This document shows positions 21,626 to 32,835 of a stretch of 64,000 bases of DNA, piece by piece. The DNA is taken from NCBI GenBank assembly GCA_963513935.1, contig OY740765.1:118487362-118551361 (forward strand), written 5' to 3'. The notes beneath the pieces are model-generated. The model worked only from the letters and a program-made list of their open reading frames with translations, had not been told where the DNA came from and searched no databases. How positions within the stretch are numbered: the first letter of the stretch is position 1; the number at the start of each line of letters is the position of its first letter. The position numbers and the translations under genes were made by a program. Source of the DNA: Aphrophora alni (lineage: Eukaryota; Arthropoda; Insecta; Hemiptera; Aphrophoridae).

Positions 21626-21990
21626 TTATTTTATTTTTCTCAAGGTGGCAGATTTGTCATTAAAATTCATTGTTGTTTTGTTCCCTAGAAGAAAGTAGTT
21701 ACCAATCAAAAAATTACATGTCAAGTCATTCACTAAGTATACATGCTGTTTGTATTTTACTCCCTGTATGTTAAATGTGAAAAAGTACCTTTCCCGTGAC
21801 CTGCATTGGTGTAGCATTTGCAGAGGTTAAACATATGTTGTCATTGTCTAGTTGCATTGCATCCTGTATCTATAACAGGGTGATGACTTCAATGCTAGGA
21901 TGGGACGGAAATTCCTGAGCTTTGTTAGAGGTACAGGTATACCTTGCTTTGCTAGTAGGTCCTTAGGGTGTACAATAAGCTTAGGTTGAT
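21626..21990 (-). pseudogene. Retropepsin-like relic of the split gypsy element
   Basis: The minus-strand frame 21817-21626 contains QHVYLVNDLTCNFLIGNYFL, resembling the second half of a retroviral-type aspartic protease (V...L..D.LIG.DFL). Upstream (to about 21990) another frame gives ATPMQVTGKV-type strand sequence expected before it. The catalytic DSG block was not found. It lies on the far side of the LINE A insertion from the RT, in the correct order. Confidence 0.55.
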
Positions 21991-22014
21991 GTAGAAGGAT
22001 CTTGAGTCCTAATA

Positions 22015-22210
22015 CCCAAATAATTTAATCTAATCTTTAATCTAAGCTACCAGAAGAAGATGAGACAGTCGAACATTGCCGGGGTGCCGTCAAAGTCATT
22101 GAGTTCTTCAGGAGAATAGACCAGGGAACTGAGGATTGTGAAGGACCACAGTCTGGGCATGGTAAAGTTCCAGAGCTTTGTGTGATATCTTTAATCATAA
22201 GTTGTATAGG
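22015..22210 (+). pseudogene. Possible LINE C-terminal fragment
   Basis: LPEEDETVEHCRGAVKVIEF at about 22046 resembles the E.ET.EH...C segment at the C-terminus of many LINE ORF2 proteins, with the paired Cys residues missing. The frame stays open to about 22200. Short and uncertain. Confidence 0.3.
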
Positions 22211-22734
22211 TTAAACTATATGAACACTCTATAGAGAGAGATTAGTTTGATTAAATTTCTTGTCATAATAATTGTTATCGTTTTTATTACAAATTTGAAA
22301 CCACCATGTTAATAGTGTAAGATATTGTGTCAAACCGTGTGTTGTATCAAAATATATCATATTGTATTGTAAAATTGGGGATGAATTGTAATAAATGTAT
22401 ATGTATAACTGAACCAACAAATCAATTGACTTATCAATTGAACCCAAGAAATTGGCTGTATAACAAATCGGCATATCATAACAGAGGGAAGAAATCCAAC
22501 TGTAATAAGGGTATTGAGACTGCAAGAATGGGTCAAAATACAGTCACAAGACTTCTACTACTCTGTGATTAAGAAGCTTCCTGAGCAGTGTAGTATTGCA
22601 ATGGCAGGGACTACATAAATAATCTTAATAATATAAATTTCATTGTACTCAATAAATAAAGTGGATATAATCCTACTTTTTTTTTTTTACATTCATACTT
22701 TATGCAGTAAGACTAATTAAGATGGGTAACCACC
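22211..22734. other. AT-rich DNA, no gene recognised
   Basis: Opposing small frames at 22229-22572 show no family signal. A T-run lies at 22678-22688. Confidence 0.4.
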
Positions 22735-22840
22735 ATTACTTAGTGAAAATATAATTGTTTTAATCAGAGTTCGAATTCATGGTCAGAGAATCCTCAGTGG
22801 GGCAGGCAAGCATCTTAAACCACAAGGTTGTATTGTATTT
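22735..22840 (-). mobile_element. Possible tRNA-like SINE relic
   Basis: Minus-strand GGTTTAAGATGCTTGCCTGC and, about 30 bases on, GAATTCGAACTC resemble degraded A and B boxes and have the same layout as the repeat at 8.3 kb. Confidence 0.3.
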
Positions 22841-23447
22841 TATATTATCCTCAGGAGCTGATTTTAGTGAATATGGGCTTGGGCAATCTCGAGGGGAACT
22901 AGCTGTATCTACACTTTTGTTCTACATAGTCTTGGGTTAAATCCTTCTCTTTCATCTTTACTATCTGTTTTATCTTGACCAACTCTTGTTCTTTTTCGAC
23001 ACTGAAGGCTACAGATTTTTATTTTATCAAAATTTTTTTATAAGGCATTGATGTCTGAGTGGTTTTTTTGCCTTAAAATAAATAAATGTATCTTATATTC
23101 CTAAAATTATTCACAAATCTCGCCAATTTTTACTCAACTCTGAATTGTATTTTTAACATTCTGTGATGAAGTACAACATTTTAATGATTAAGAAAACACA
23201 TATTGGTTGCAGCAAACTGACCTGTAAAAGCAAAATTACATTTTAGAGAAAGAAGAGACCGAGTATAATCGACTAATATGAATGTTATGGCATATGGCTG
23301 ATGAAAAGGGGGTCAAGTAACTAATCTTATATGTAGGTAATACAATATCTCATTCCTCATTCAATGATCCAACGATTTACCTTCTAAGAATACATATAAG
23401 ATATATGACTAATAAATCAAAGTAACCATATAACCTATTTTACCTAC
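22841..23447. other. No gene recognised
   Basis: AT-rich, with stops in all frames and no terminal repeats seen. Confidence 0.4.
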
Positions 23448-23917
23448 ACGTTACCAATGACTACATAAATACTATAAGACACGACATGGCCATGTTAAAT
23501 ATTCTACGCTTATTCTTGAGTTGTCCAATACCCGCTAGGTCGCTCTGCTAGAGAATCTGAAGTTGATGTGACTGGCGCTAGGTGGCTCTACGGTCAAACA
23601 ATGTTTCAGGCGGGTAAGAGAAAACGCACTGATGCCACATATGGGACCAGAGATGCGAGGGAAGGTCAAGAAACGCTTATCTCAGCGCACGAACTGACAA
23701 CACTGACTATGCTGACGGAAGTAAGTGAGAAGGTTTGTGAGAGAGAGGTCAACAGTTGTACAGTCTCAACCAAGTGGGATGCGTACAGTCAAGCACCTGC
23801 TGCTAGCGCTTTCTGATAGCTGTGTGTCAAACTTGTGACGAACAGCACCCGTAAAGCGTAGACTATTTCCCTATCCTATGTCGTGTCTTATAGTATTTAT
23901 GTAGTCATTGACGTTAC
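23448..23917. mobile_element. 456-bp DNA transposon with perfect TIRs and 7-bp duplication
   Basis: 23455-23487 and 23878-23910 are perfect inverted repeats of 33 bp (outer word CAATGACTAC, inner word AGACACGACAT). They are flanked by ACGTTAC at 23448-23454 and 23911-23917, a likely target duplication. Inside, about 23520-23860 is distinctly richer in G+C than the flanks and holds an 83-codon frame (23568-23816) with no known relatives. Perfect TIRs with a clean duplication suggest recent movement. The superfamily is unresolved; 7-8 bp duplications occur in hAT and a few other groups, but the CAGNG hAT start is absent. Confidence 0.85.
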
Positions 23918-24262
23918 TGATTCCATCATTAAATTATTTGTTTCAAGGAAGCACTGGAAATTATATACTTATTTAGGAAACTCTATACTACACAGAAAAT
24001 TTAATGGAATAAACCTTTAAACTTAGTAATTGTAATATTAAAATTGTTCACTTCATTTTAAAACAAGTCTCATTTTAAACACCTCAAATACCATGATATC
24101 CTTATTATATACAGCGATGTTCCATTATATACTCTTAGTTTGAAATTTATTAAGTAAATTCAGCAACAATATGACACAGTTAAACAACGTTAAATGCATT
24201 ATATTTTTTGTGGTTATCACTAATTACTCCACATTAATAATTCCCAATAACTCATAGAGACT

Positions 24263-24288
24263 TTTATTGGTGGAGAACCACCAATAAA
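24263..24288. repeat. Perfect 11-bp-stem hairpin, tetraloop AGAA
   Basis: TTTATTGGTGG, then AGAA, then CCACCAATAAA. No adjacent gene. Confidence 0.75.
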
Positions 24289-25576
24289 TGTGTTGTATGT
24301 AATAGACCAGCTAATTATATATTACTAAGGACGAAACCATAACCTCATAATGAAAATATTGGCGGATTAATACATTTTCTAACTTTGCACTGTGAATATT
24401 TCTGGAATATCTAAATTTATTTTCTTCCAACAGTAATTCCTAAAGATTGGCACAGTGGTATTTCTTAGTGAAAAAATACCCAATGAGCGTACAAGCTCTA
24501 GAGTAGTGTAAGGTTTTTTAATGATAATTTTTGGAATTTTTGTTATCAAGTTATTTGGGATCTGACCAGTGCTCTATGTAGGAGTACGCACCTTTCATGA
24601 TCCGGAATTTCTCTTAACCCAACGAGTCTTTGCTCAGTCTAGTTCATTCATAAGAAATCGTTAGATCATTTTTTTATTTTACAGGATTTATTACCCTTGA
24701 AATGAATTACTGCTCTTAATTTGGGGGCTCCACCGGAACCTTTAGGGTCATACTATGCTTGGCATGAGGGATGACTCCAAAAAAACATGGTTAGAAATAA
24801 TACACCAGGTTACTAGAAGAATCTATTAATTATATCATTAAGAGTCTAAGACCAATGTATCAATTACAACTTCTCCATAAACTATTCCATGTACTACTTG
24901 AATTTTACATATACAACATAATAAACTAAAATCATTCATTCATGATACTTTCTACTTAACTTAAACAAAATTATTTATGCTAACATTTTATATTAGTTCA
25001 ATTTAAATAATAATATTTGTTAAATCAATTTATGATATTTGCTATATGATATGTTTTTTAACCCACGAGATCTGTCTTACAAGTGTTTATATTAGAAACT
25101 ACTTACATTTTCTGACACTACCTTTTCTCATACTAGACACTAAAATTGACCTTTTATTTTAATTTTCTTTACTTAACAAATCACACTAAACACTTCACTT
25201 AATTTGATTGGTCACTTGTTCACATTTGTTACAACTCCTATTTATCGCACCAAAATAGAATTTTTAATTAGGGATATGAAATTTTCCTTTTATTTGTTTT
25301 ACATTTTATTTGAAATTAATCTGCAAGCACTTATTACTAGTTGAAGTTATTTTGAGCATGTTCCTTCCCAGACTGACTTCTAATTTTTCTCGTGTGTTCC
25401 CCTCTCCTTTTTCCACATGTTTTATATAGTTATTTTTGATTGGGCATTGTTTGGCTTGATTTGTTCTGATTGGCTTGTGTCTCATTCAAATTCCTCTTTG
25501 TCTACATTAATTTTGTATGAATATTTGTATTTTTCATTCTCACGGTGAAATATTCTGGCTGTGCAAAATCATGTTT
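24289..25576. other. No gene recognised; PBS-like word at 24722
   Basis: TGGGGGCTCCACCGGAAC at 24722-24739 starts with the TGG required of a primer binding site and looks like retroelement leader sequence in a G/C-poor area. No LTR pair or coding region was found around it. The rest is AT-rich. Confidence 0.3.
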
Positions 25577-25779
25577 TGATGAAACTCAATACCGCTGGCT
25601 TTTTACTTTTACATCCACTCCGAACATCCTGTTGAAATAATATCTGCCTCTGATTTCTAAGTTAAACATAACTGAAAATGATTTATTTATTTTGTTTTGT
25701 TTAATTTTGAGAGTATTATTTATTTTATGGATTTTATAAGTTAATTTGATATCTGGAGTTTCCAGATATATCCCTAACA
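25577..25779 (-). repeat. 3' LTR of the provirus (203 bp)
   Basis: On the minus strand it starts TGTTAGGGATATATC and ends TTTCATCA, the standard TG...CA. It differs from the 5' LTR by a few substitutions and a 9-bp segment around 25730 absent from the other copy. It contains an A/T-rich middle. Confidence 0.92.
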
Positions 25780-25794
25780 CTCCCCCTGCCGGGT
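25780..25794 (-). promoter_or_regulatory. Polypurine tract
   Basis: Minus-strand GGCAGGGGGAG immediately precedes the TG of the 3' LTR. This is the plus-strand DNA primer site of LTR elements. It is a strong composition outlier in this AT-rich sequence. Confidence 0.8.
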
Positions 25795-26019
25795 TTAAAA
25801 TTGTACCACCATTTTTTTTTTTATTAAATGACTTCAGTATATTGACATCATTGTTTACATTTCATACTGTCTGATAAATTGCTGAGATTATTTACATGAA
25901 TAGCTTGGATTGTAGGATTTTGCTGACCATATGAAATTTCTGAGTTGGTGATATCTGTAACAATGTACTCTAGGCTGTTTGTAGTTTGCTGTCGTCAGCA
26001 TAAATGATATCTTCTATAT

Positions 26020-27600
26020 TTATTCGGCTTTAGGTCTAATTTAAATGTGATAATTCTGCTAATTGGTAGTCTCTTGGTATTATTTGTGGGTTTTGAGCCT
26101 TTAATTTTATTTTTAAGATGTGTATCATATAACATTGAAGAAGTAGTAAGATGGTTATTGCTGTTGACCATATAATCATTATGTAAAACATAATTATCTT
26201 ATTTTCTATTATGTCCAATTGTTTTCCATGTGGATGTGTTGAAAGGTGTCTTCTGTAATTAAAATCCTAATCACATATATTGAGATTGATATGTTCCAAT
26301 CTTCATTTAAAATGTTTTTAATATTTTGAAATTTTGGTTTTTGTGTATTTGGTAGTGGGTTAATCTTTATGGTGTGAAGGTCAGTCTATGTTGTAGGTAT
26401 TATATGTGTCATTTCCATTTGTTTGCCACCCCTCACATCACAAGGAGTGAGTGTCCTTACTAGTACGTTTTTATTTTTGTCAAATATTTGGCAGTCACAT
26501 GGTCAGTCTAGTTCTATTGATGCTATTAAATTTTTCGGATTGCTGGTTTGAGTTGAGTTTATTGTACATAGAATATATAAGTCTTTATTTTGTTTGTAAT
26601 TAGAAATTTTGTTTCCAATAATTTGTTACTTCACTTACATCACTTCAACGGAATTGGCAGTATTTTTGAAGTTCTTGTATTGGTTTACTTTGTAAGAGAT
26701 TCTTTATACATGTTGATGATAATTCTTTATTTGTGTTTTGTCGTGGTACCCTACAAAGTTTGTTTAGTTTCAAGTTACATTCTAAGTTTTCTTCAAGTTC
26801 TATAACTTGTATATATCCTTATCTGATTTTATTATTAGGTTTTCTGAATAGCTCAGCTCAGATATTCTTTTTCCCCAGATTAGTGGAATTGGTTTGTGTA
26901 TGTAGGTTTCATAATTTGCTTGGGATTGTCTTATTGATATTTGGATTTTTATCATAATTTCTGTATCTGAAAAAATTCATTTTGTTATTGGTGATGCGTA
27001 GTATTTTTGTAGTTCATTTATAGGTATTGTTAGTTTCATTCCTCTTGTCTGAAAATTTTTATTCAAGATGTTGTGATCTTGAATGATTGTTTCATTTGAA
27101 ATAAGTGACTCCGACAATTTGTTATTAATACAATTTTGTTGTTTGTTTAGGCTGTCATAGTATGAATTTAGGTATATATAAGTAAATTTGTATATAGTAT
27201 TATCTTCATATTTTCTGTGTTGCTTGAGGTAATATCTTGTATTTGGTTTTCCACAGTGTTTATGGTGTTATATACATATTTTAATATGGTATTTATGTTT
27301 TTAGAATAGTTTGTAATTTGTTCAGTAGTCAGTACCATGTCTTTATGTTCTTCTTTGACAAAATCCATATGTTGTTCATATGTGAGTCCAAATTTTCTTC
27401 ATTTTTATTTACATAGTGTATTTCTTATTCTGTTGCCTGTTGCCACTCCACAACACCAAATTCATGACTGATCCTATGTTTTGTATATCACGTTGTGGTT
27501 TATAGTTGGTGATTGTGTTTGTGTAAAGGTTTTTTGTTCTGCTTCAGAACAAAATCTAATTTCTTTGATTTGTTGTCTTATGCCGTAATTTGGGTTCTCT
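26020..27600 (-). pseudogene. Provirus env-like relic
   Basis: It occupies the slot between integrase and 3' LTR where errantiviruses carry env. The minus frame 27368-27168 is a Thr/Asn/Ile-rich helical segment resembling the heptad region of F-like envelope proteins. Frame 26218-26036 has a strongly hydrophobic stretch (MIIWSTAITILLLL) followed by a basic, His-containing tail, as expected for a membrane anchor and short cytoplasmic end. The central part is scattered over frames with many stops. In an intact element this protein would mediate fusion; this copy cannot be translated as one protein. Confidence 0.55.
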
Positions 27601-28300
27601 TAGAGTTGTATTATTTCCATGGGGTTATTTGGTTCAAACGTGAACATTTATTTGTTTGGTGTGAATCCTGTGCTTATTTTTTTTTGTAGAATTATAACAA
27701 TATACTGCTTTGTCTAGGTACTTCGACCATGTATTTGGGTTTTTGTGTACGTAATGAGATAACATGTTCGCCAGAGTGCCATTGAATTTTTCTGTTAGAC
27801 CTTGTGTCTGGGATGAATAAGCGCTGCTTAGTGTTTGGTTAATTGCTAGTGTTGTTGTTAAGTTCCTGATTATCTCATTATTAAAACGTGTACCACTATC
27901 AGGCCGTAATATTCTCATTTTTCCGTATTTTAATATTATTTTTATTAAATTCTCAGCTACAGTTTTAGCGCCTGTTGTTTATGCATTTAAATGCCCACGC
28001 ATATTTATTGAATGAGTCTGTGCATATAAGTATGTATTTGTAAGCATATGATGAGGTAATTGGTCCTATAAAATCTGTTATTACTCTATCCATGGGTCTG
28101 TGTTGCCAGTATTGGTTTTAGAAGCCTGTATGGTTTTCTGGTGGGTATTTTTAATTTTTGGCAAGTGTCACATGTTTTTATGTATTGTTGTACATCTTTA
28201 TGCAAAGTTGGCCAATGGTATGTATCCTTTATTTTTGAAATTGTTTTGTAATATGAGTAATGATCTCCTTCCTGTTAATGGGTCATCATGAGCTTGTGTT
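27600..28300 (-). pseudogene. Provirus integrase relic
   Basis: At about 28250-28150 the minus strand keeps the CDTCQKLK part of the HHCC zinc-binding domain in broken frames. Frame 27918-27634 has the catalytic core: RPDSGTRFNNEI (the second Asp block, normally DNGT.F), then AYSSQTQGLTEKFNGTL with the catalytic Glu in the position of (N)GQ.ER.N.TL. The first catalytic Asp block near 28050 is badly degraded. Integrase inserts the DNA copy into the genome; this one is dead. Confidence 0.75.
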
Positions 28301-28354
28301 AGATTGTTTCTTTTAATTCATTTGGTATGGCCAAAAGTTTCATTATTAAATTTT

Positions 28355-28358
<4 letters not shown>

Positions 28359-28393
<35 letters not shown>
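28359..28393. repeat. (TA)n microsatellite inside the provirus
   Basis: A pure TA run of about 17 units between the RNase H and integrase relics. Confidence 0.93.
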
Positions 28394-28396
<3 letters not shown>

Positions 28397-28507
28397 TCTT
28401 CTAAAGTGAAATGTCTCGATGCCCTTTTGATTTTTTGTTATTAGTTTCAACGTTTAAAAGTGTCAGTTTTAGTTGTTTTAAGTATGGATCTTTAGATTAT
28501 AATAACT

Positions 28508-29100
28508 CTAGTTTTGTGTGACGGAATTTATTAAAAATACATCTTCGAAATTTTGTGGAATTTCTTCTCCTGTTTCTTGTCTTGATAGGAAATCTGGAAG
28601 ACCTATTGTCTTTCCTATTTTGTATTTTATGTTTAAATCGTAATCTACCAATTTGGTTGCTAGTCGGCCTAATCTATTAGATGGATTTTTGAAAGTTTGA
28701 AAATATTGTAGTGCTGAGTTGTCAGTGAAACATGTCATTTTTCTCCCTAATAAACATCCTCTCCAATATTCAATTGTGTAAACTAGTCCTAACATTTCTT
28801 TTTCAACTGTAGAATAGGCTATCTAGTTTCATGTGATTTTACCTTCCTTGACAAATATGCTACAGAAAATTCTTGGTTATTGTTTGGTTCAATTTGTGTT
28901 AATACAGCCCCTATCCCTGTGCTTTGATGCATCTGTGTAAACTTGTGTATATCTGTCTTCTTTAAAATGACTTGTGATAATAATGGCGGGTTAGTGAGAA
29001 TTGTTTTTATTTGTTCAAAGGCTTTGTTACAGCTTTCAGTCCAAACTATTTTTGTATTTTGTTGTTGGTTTTTGAGTAATTCAGTCAAAGGGTGTGAGAT
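28508..29100 (-). pseudogene. Provirus RNase H relic
   Basis: Frame 29088-28819 starts with the RT-to-RNase H connection (WTESCNKAFEQIKTILTNPP). It then gives STGIGAVLTQ, with the YTDAS catalytic block preserved in the neighbouring frame. Frame 28795-28508 has CFTDNSALQYF (the TD..AL catalytic block) and IGKTIGLPDFLSR (the closing G..N..AD.LSR motif). Two frame breaks interrupt the domain. Confidence 0.8.
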
Positions 29101-29920
29101 TTTTACATAATCTTTGATACATTTTCTGAAAAAGCCTGAAAATTCAAGAAAAGCTCTTATATTACGTTGGGTTTTTGGTTGTTTAAAATTTAATATTGGC
29201 TTTATGTTTGATTGTAGAGACTCTATGCCTTCCGTTGAGACCTTATGTCCTAATATCTCTACTTCTTTATAGAAAAACTTACATTTATTGGTATTTAATT
29301 TTAAATTTGCTTTGTCTAATTCATATAATACAGCTTCTAAGTTGTTTAATTAATCTTCAAAGTTTGGTGCAAATACTACTGTGTCATCTAGATATGTTAG
29401 GCATTTAAGTTTTTCTGAAATATGAAACTTGACACTATCAATCCTTGTGGTAATCTAAGCATTTTATCTTTTGTTCTAATGGTTAACAATGGTTTTTTCC
29501 CTCATATACTTATAATTGAAAAAAGGCATTTTTTAAATCTAACTGTGTGAAATATTGTGAGTCGCTTAAACATCTGAACATCTGTTGTAAACTTGGTATT
29601 GGGAAATTCCATTTTTTATTTGCTCATTACAATTCTAAAATCTGCTACTAATCTATGTGAATTATCGTGATTTTTAACTATAAATGCTGGTGACACGTAT
29701 TCTGTGAAATTTGGACATTCTTCTGAAATTCCTGCCGTAACTAGGTTATCTAATTCTTCCTTTAATATTTTTCTTTCTTGGTTACTTTGACGATAAGGTG
29801 GAACAATAACTCCTGATGTTTCTTGAGTTACTTGTATATTTACTGGTTTGATATTTGCTGGGCTGAGGTCTTTGACCTCTGATGTGAATATGTGTTTATA
29901 TTTTTGTATTAAGACAGTTA
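29100..29920 (-). pseudogene. Provirus reverse transcriptase relic
   Basis: No long frame survives, but the conserved blocks occur in order down the minus strand. These are the VADFR palm start at about 29650, the YFTQLDLKNAFFQL block with the first catalytic Asp near 29550, and, after the broken active-site region near 29390, sequence matching the RT-to-RNase H connection. Multiple frameshifts and stops. Confidence 0.7.
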
Positions 29921-30349
29921 CTTACCTATGTTGTGATTCTGTTAAATTTTCACTAATTTCGAATTTTACTCTATTTTTGTCATAAAGTTGTTCCTTATTT
30001 GATTTTCCCTGTGTTGTATTTTGTGTAGGTGTAGTTTTTTGTCTTGTTTCTCCAGTACTTGTGGCTCATAGTTATTCGTGTTTATAATACCTTTTGTTTT
30101 TGATACTAGTGTTTGGGGTCTTTTTGATATATGTAGACATAATATTTATTTTTGTGTTGGGTTATGAATTTGTTTTTGTTGTATTAAGTGCCTATCTATT
30201 TCAAAATCCTTTAGGTCATTGTAATTATTTATTTATTTGACATAAAAGCTTTGCTCAGTTGCTATGGTTATTTGTTCAGTAGACCTTACTTCTGGGTTGC
30301 TTATTTTGTTGTTAATAAACATATATTTCTCAGGTTTTCTAACCATAAT

Positions 30350-30832
30350 TCGTTCATATCAACTGGACATTTGGTATTGTTTTCTTTAAGGTTATTTTTC
30401 CTTACTGTAGTCTATTTTTGCTTGGTTTGATAGTAAAAAGTCATTTCCGACTATCATATTTGAATTTATTCCCGACGCAACATAAAATGTATGTGTGAAG
30501 TTTATGTCACTAATTCTGAATGGTAGAGTTATCTGTCCATGAATTTTTAGATCTGTTGCTGATTTTATTAATGTTTTTGTTTAACTTGTTAATGGTTTTT
30601 GTGCTATTAGGTTATAATTACATATCAATACATTTGCTCCTGAATCTAAGATTGTTTTTTTGTTTTTGTTGTCCAATGTGTTAAATGTTATATTAATTGT
30701 GGAAACTCTTGAATTTTTGTTTTTGTTTGAAAATTGTGTGCTGTATACATCCCATGTTACATCATTTTCTGATTTTCTAGCTTTAGGTACCCCATTTTGG
30801 TTTAAATACTTTTTATGGGAAATAGTGTACAA
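30350..30832 (-). pseudogene. Provirus aspartic protease relic
   Basis: Frame 30832-30581 contains TILDSGANVLI, the retropepsin active-site block, at residues 60-70. After a stop at 30581 the same frame continues with strand-like sequence ending in MIVGNDFLL at about 30440, the usual closing LIG.DFL motif. One nonsense codon separates the halves. Confidence 0.75.
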
Positions 30833-32385
30833 GTCGTAATTACTTTGTTTTTCACGGTTTGCATTAAGTCCGTGGCATTGACGAATTGTTTACCACACAT
30901 CATCATATTGCATCTTGTTTTATTCTGACCTATGTCAACATTAGGTATGCAAGTGTAATTCAGATTATATTGTGTTTCGGCACTTCTTCTAGTTATAGTT
31001 ACTTCGATTTTGTTAACCAAATCAGTGCTTGACTGTTTAATTTATTTTTTCTTAATGAGACCGAATAGTATTGTTTGCAATTGAATTGTTTTTTTTTCCC
31101 TTTTTTTTATAGTTATGTTCTTTTGGTTGGTTAAACCTAGATTTGGTTTTCATTTATTATGCATATATGAATATTGGTGTTTGGTTTTGAAGTAGTTACA
31201 TTTTTGTTTAGGGGTTGTTTGGCTATTCATTTGTATAGCCTCCCTTTTACCCTGTTGTTGCTAGTATTTTTTTGTTGCTAGTTTGTTTTAAAAGGCTGTT
31301 TGAGTAGCATTCTTAAAGCAAGTGTCCGATTTTCCTACATTTTTTACAAAACTTGTTTTTTACTTTGGTATACGGTCTACTTTGGGTTTCCGTATAATTT
31401 GTGTGCGTTTTTTTCTTCTGATTGTGAAAACATTGTTCTATAGTATGATTGTACATTTACATATATTATAGTTGTAGCTTTTGAAAAAGCATTTGTTAGT
31501 CGGATGATTAGTGTTTTTGAAAATTGTGCATATTTGTCCTACCCTGTTTTGGCCGTAATTATGTTGATCTGCATTTTTATATTTTGGTATTGATTTCTGT
31601 GGTTTATTATGGAGTTGTTGGTTAGTTGTATATTGTGGTTTTGTTCTCTGATCTTATTTTTGAAATGCTTTTGGTTGGTGATCCTTTGGCTGTATATTTA
31701 TCCCTAGTGTGTGTACAATTTCTGTTTGTTGTTCTAGTTTTTCAGACATTGTATTAAGTGTTTCAAAGTGTTTTTTACCCTGTTAGTGGGTTTTTTATTG
31801 TTTCTAACATGTCTTTGTTTGTTTAATGTTTTTGAAATAGTTGTTGCTTAATTTTCCCTAAATTTACCTCTAACTGGTTGATTGTTGTGTTTTCCATTAT
31901 TATTATTCGTTCACATATTTCTGATCTTAACCCCTGTATTACATGAGATATTATTTATTTATCATCAATGTTTGGGTTCATTTGCCTACTTATTGTTTGA
32001 ATTTCCAAATGAAAACTCATTGATGGTTCTGTTTCATTTTGGATTTTGTTTTCTAGCATTATTAGTAAATTTTGGCATTGTGTCACTGGTTGAAAAAGGG
32101 GTTTCCAACTCTTCCAAATCAGGATATTTGTCCCGTTGTTGCGGAGTTAATTTATTAAAGTCATTTAATAGTCATATGCTTTTTTGAATTCTGTGTCTGT
32201 TTATTTTCTATTGTATTATCAGAGCTAAAATTATTCTAATATTGTCTAGTGTGTTGAATTCTTTCCCTTCTATTTTAAAGTGTTTTAAAATCTCTATTAC
32301 TTCCTCTTTTTTATATTTGCAATGTCAGTGTTAATTAAGTCCAATTATTTTTATTTGAATGCATATCTTATTACTTAATCATGCT
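30833..32385 (-). pseudogene. Provirus gag relic with zinc knuckles
   Basis: A C-X2-C-X4-H-X4-C knuckle (CKKCRKIGH..., with a stop before the last Cys) lies at about 31353-31308. A second motif, CTIFKNTNHPTNKC with its second Cys changed to Phe, is at 31530-31489. These are nucleocapsid-type RNA-binding motifs near the end of gag. The 72-codon frame 31020-30802 lies between gag and protease and is unassigned. Upstream gag to the LTR is too decayed to delimit. No convincing primer binding site was found right after the 5' LTR. Confidence 0.6.
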
Positions 32386-32579
32386 TGATGAAACTCAATA
32401 CCGCTGGCCTTTTAGTTTTACATCCACTCTGAACATCCTGTTGAAATAATATCTACCTCTGATTTCTAAGTTAAACATAACTGAAAATGATTTATTTATT
32501 TTGTTTTGTTTAATTGTGAGAGTATTATTTATTTTATAAGTTAATCTGATATCTGGAGTTTCCAGATATATCCCTGACA
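32386..32579 (-). repeat. 5' LTR of the provirus (194 bp)
   Basis: On the minus strand it starts TGTCAGGGATATATC and ends TTTCATCA. It is nearly identical to the copy at 25577-25779 apart from the 9-bp gap and a few substitutions. Confidence 0.92.
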
Positions 32580-32835
32580 GTAGGTAAAACATCATTTTAC
32601 AGTTGTGCTCATTTAAACTAAATTCTGTTCTAAATCAATAATTTTCTTGTACAGATATAACAAGAATCTCAAAGTGCTTGCAATATAAAAATATGGAAAC
32701 TAGGTCCTTTTTTTCTTATAGTTTAAATTTGAGAACCTTGCAGTCATCACCGCCTAAGAAAAAAAAAGAGTGTATAATAAAGACCCCTTGGCACTTTATT
32801 GATTACTTTGTATGATTATTCTAAAAAAATATCAG
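32580..32835. other. No gene recognised
   Basis: Flank of the provirus; AT-rich. Confidence 0.4.

Larger units (their letters stand above)
16849..21990 (-). mobile_element. Errantivirus-like gypsy relic, split by nested LINEs
   Basis: Reading down the minus strand, one finds protease-like sequence (about 21990-21626), a LINE insertion (18880-21424), gypsy RT (about 18760-17881) and env-like sequence (about 17830-16849). Removing the LINE and one copy of its 14-bp target duplication joins the two gypsy halves in the expected protease-to-RT order. RNase H and integrase, which should lie between RT and env, are missing, so a second deletion joined RT to env near 17.85 kb. LTRs were not found, so the outer limits are approximate. 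Confidence 0.65.
25577..32579 (-). mobile_element. Errantivirus-like gypsy provirus with two LTRs (7.0 kb)
   Basis: Two directly repeated LTRs (25577-25779 and 32386-32579) enclose, on the minus strand in canonical order, gag zinc knuckles, an aspartic protease, RT, RNase H, integrase and an env-like region. A polypurine tract lies next to the 3' LTR. This is the layout of insect errantiviruses (gypsy-group elements with an env gene). All coding regions carry many stops and frameshifts, so the copy is dead. The outer flanks (plus-strand TGTTT on the left, GTAGG on the right) do not match as a 4-6 bp duplication; decay or recombination between copies could explain that. Confidence 0.9.

Noticed and set aside
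23568..23816. 83-codon gene inside the 456-bp transposon
   Set aside because: No domain, signal or relatives are apparent. A frame of this length can occur by chance in the G/C-richer core. Kept only as part of the element.
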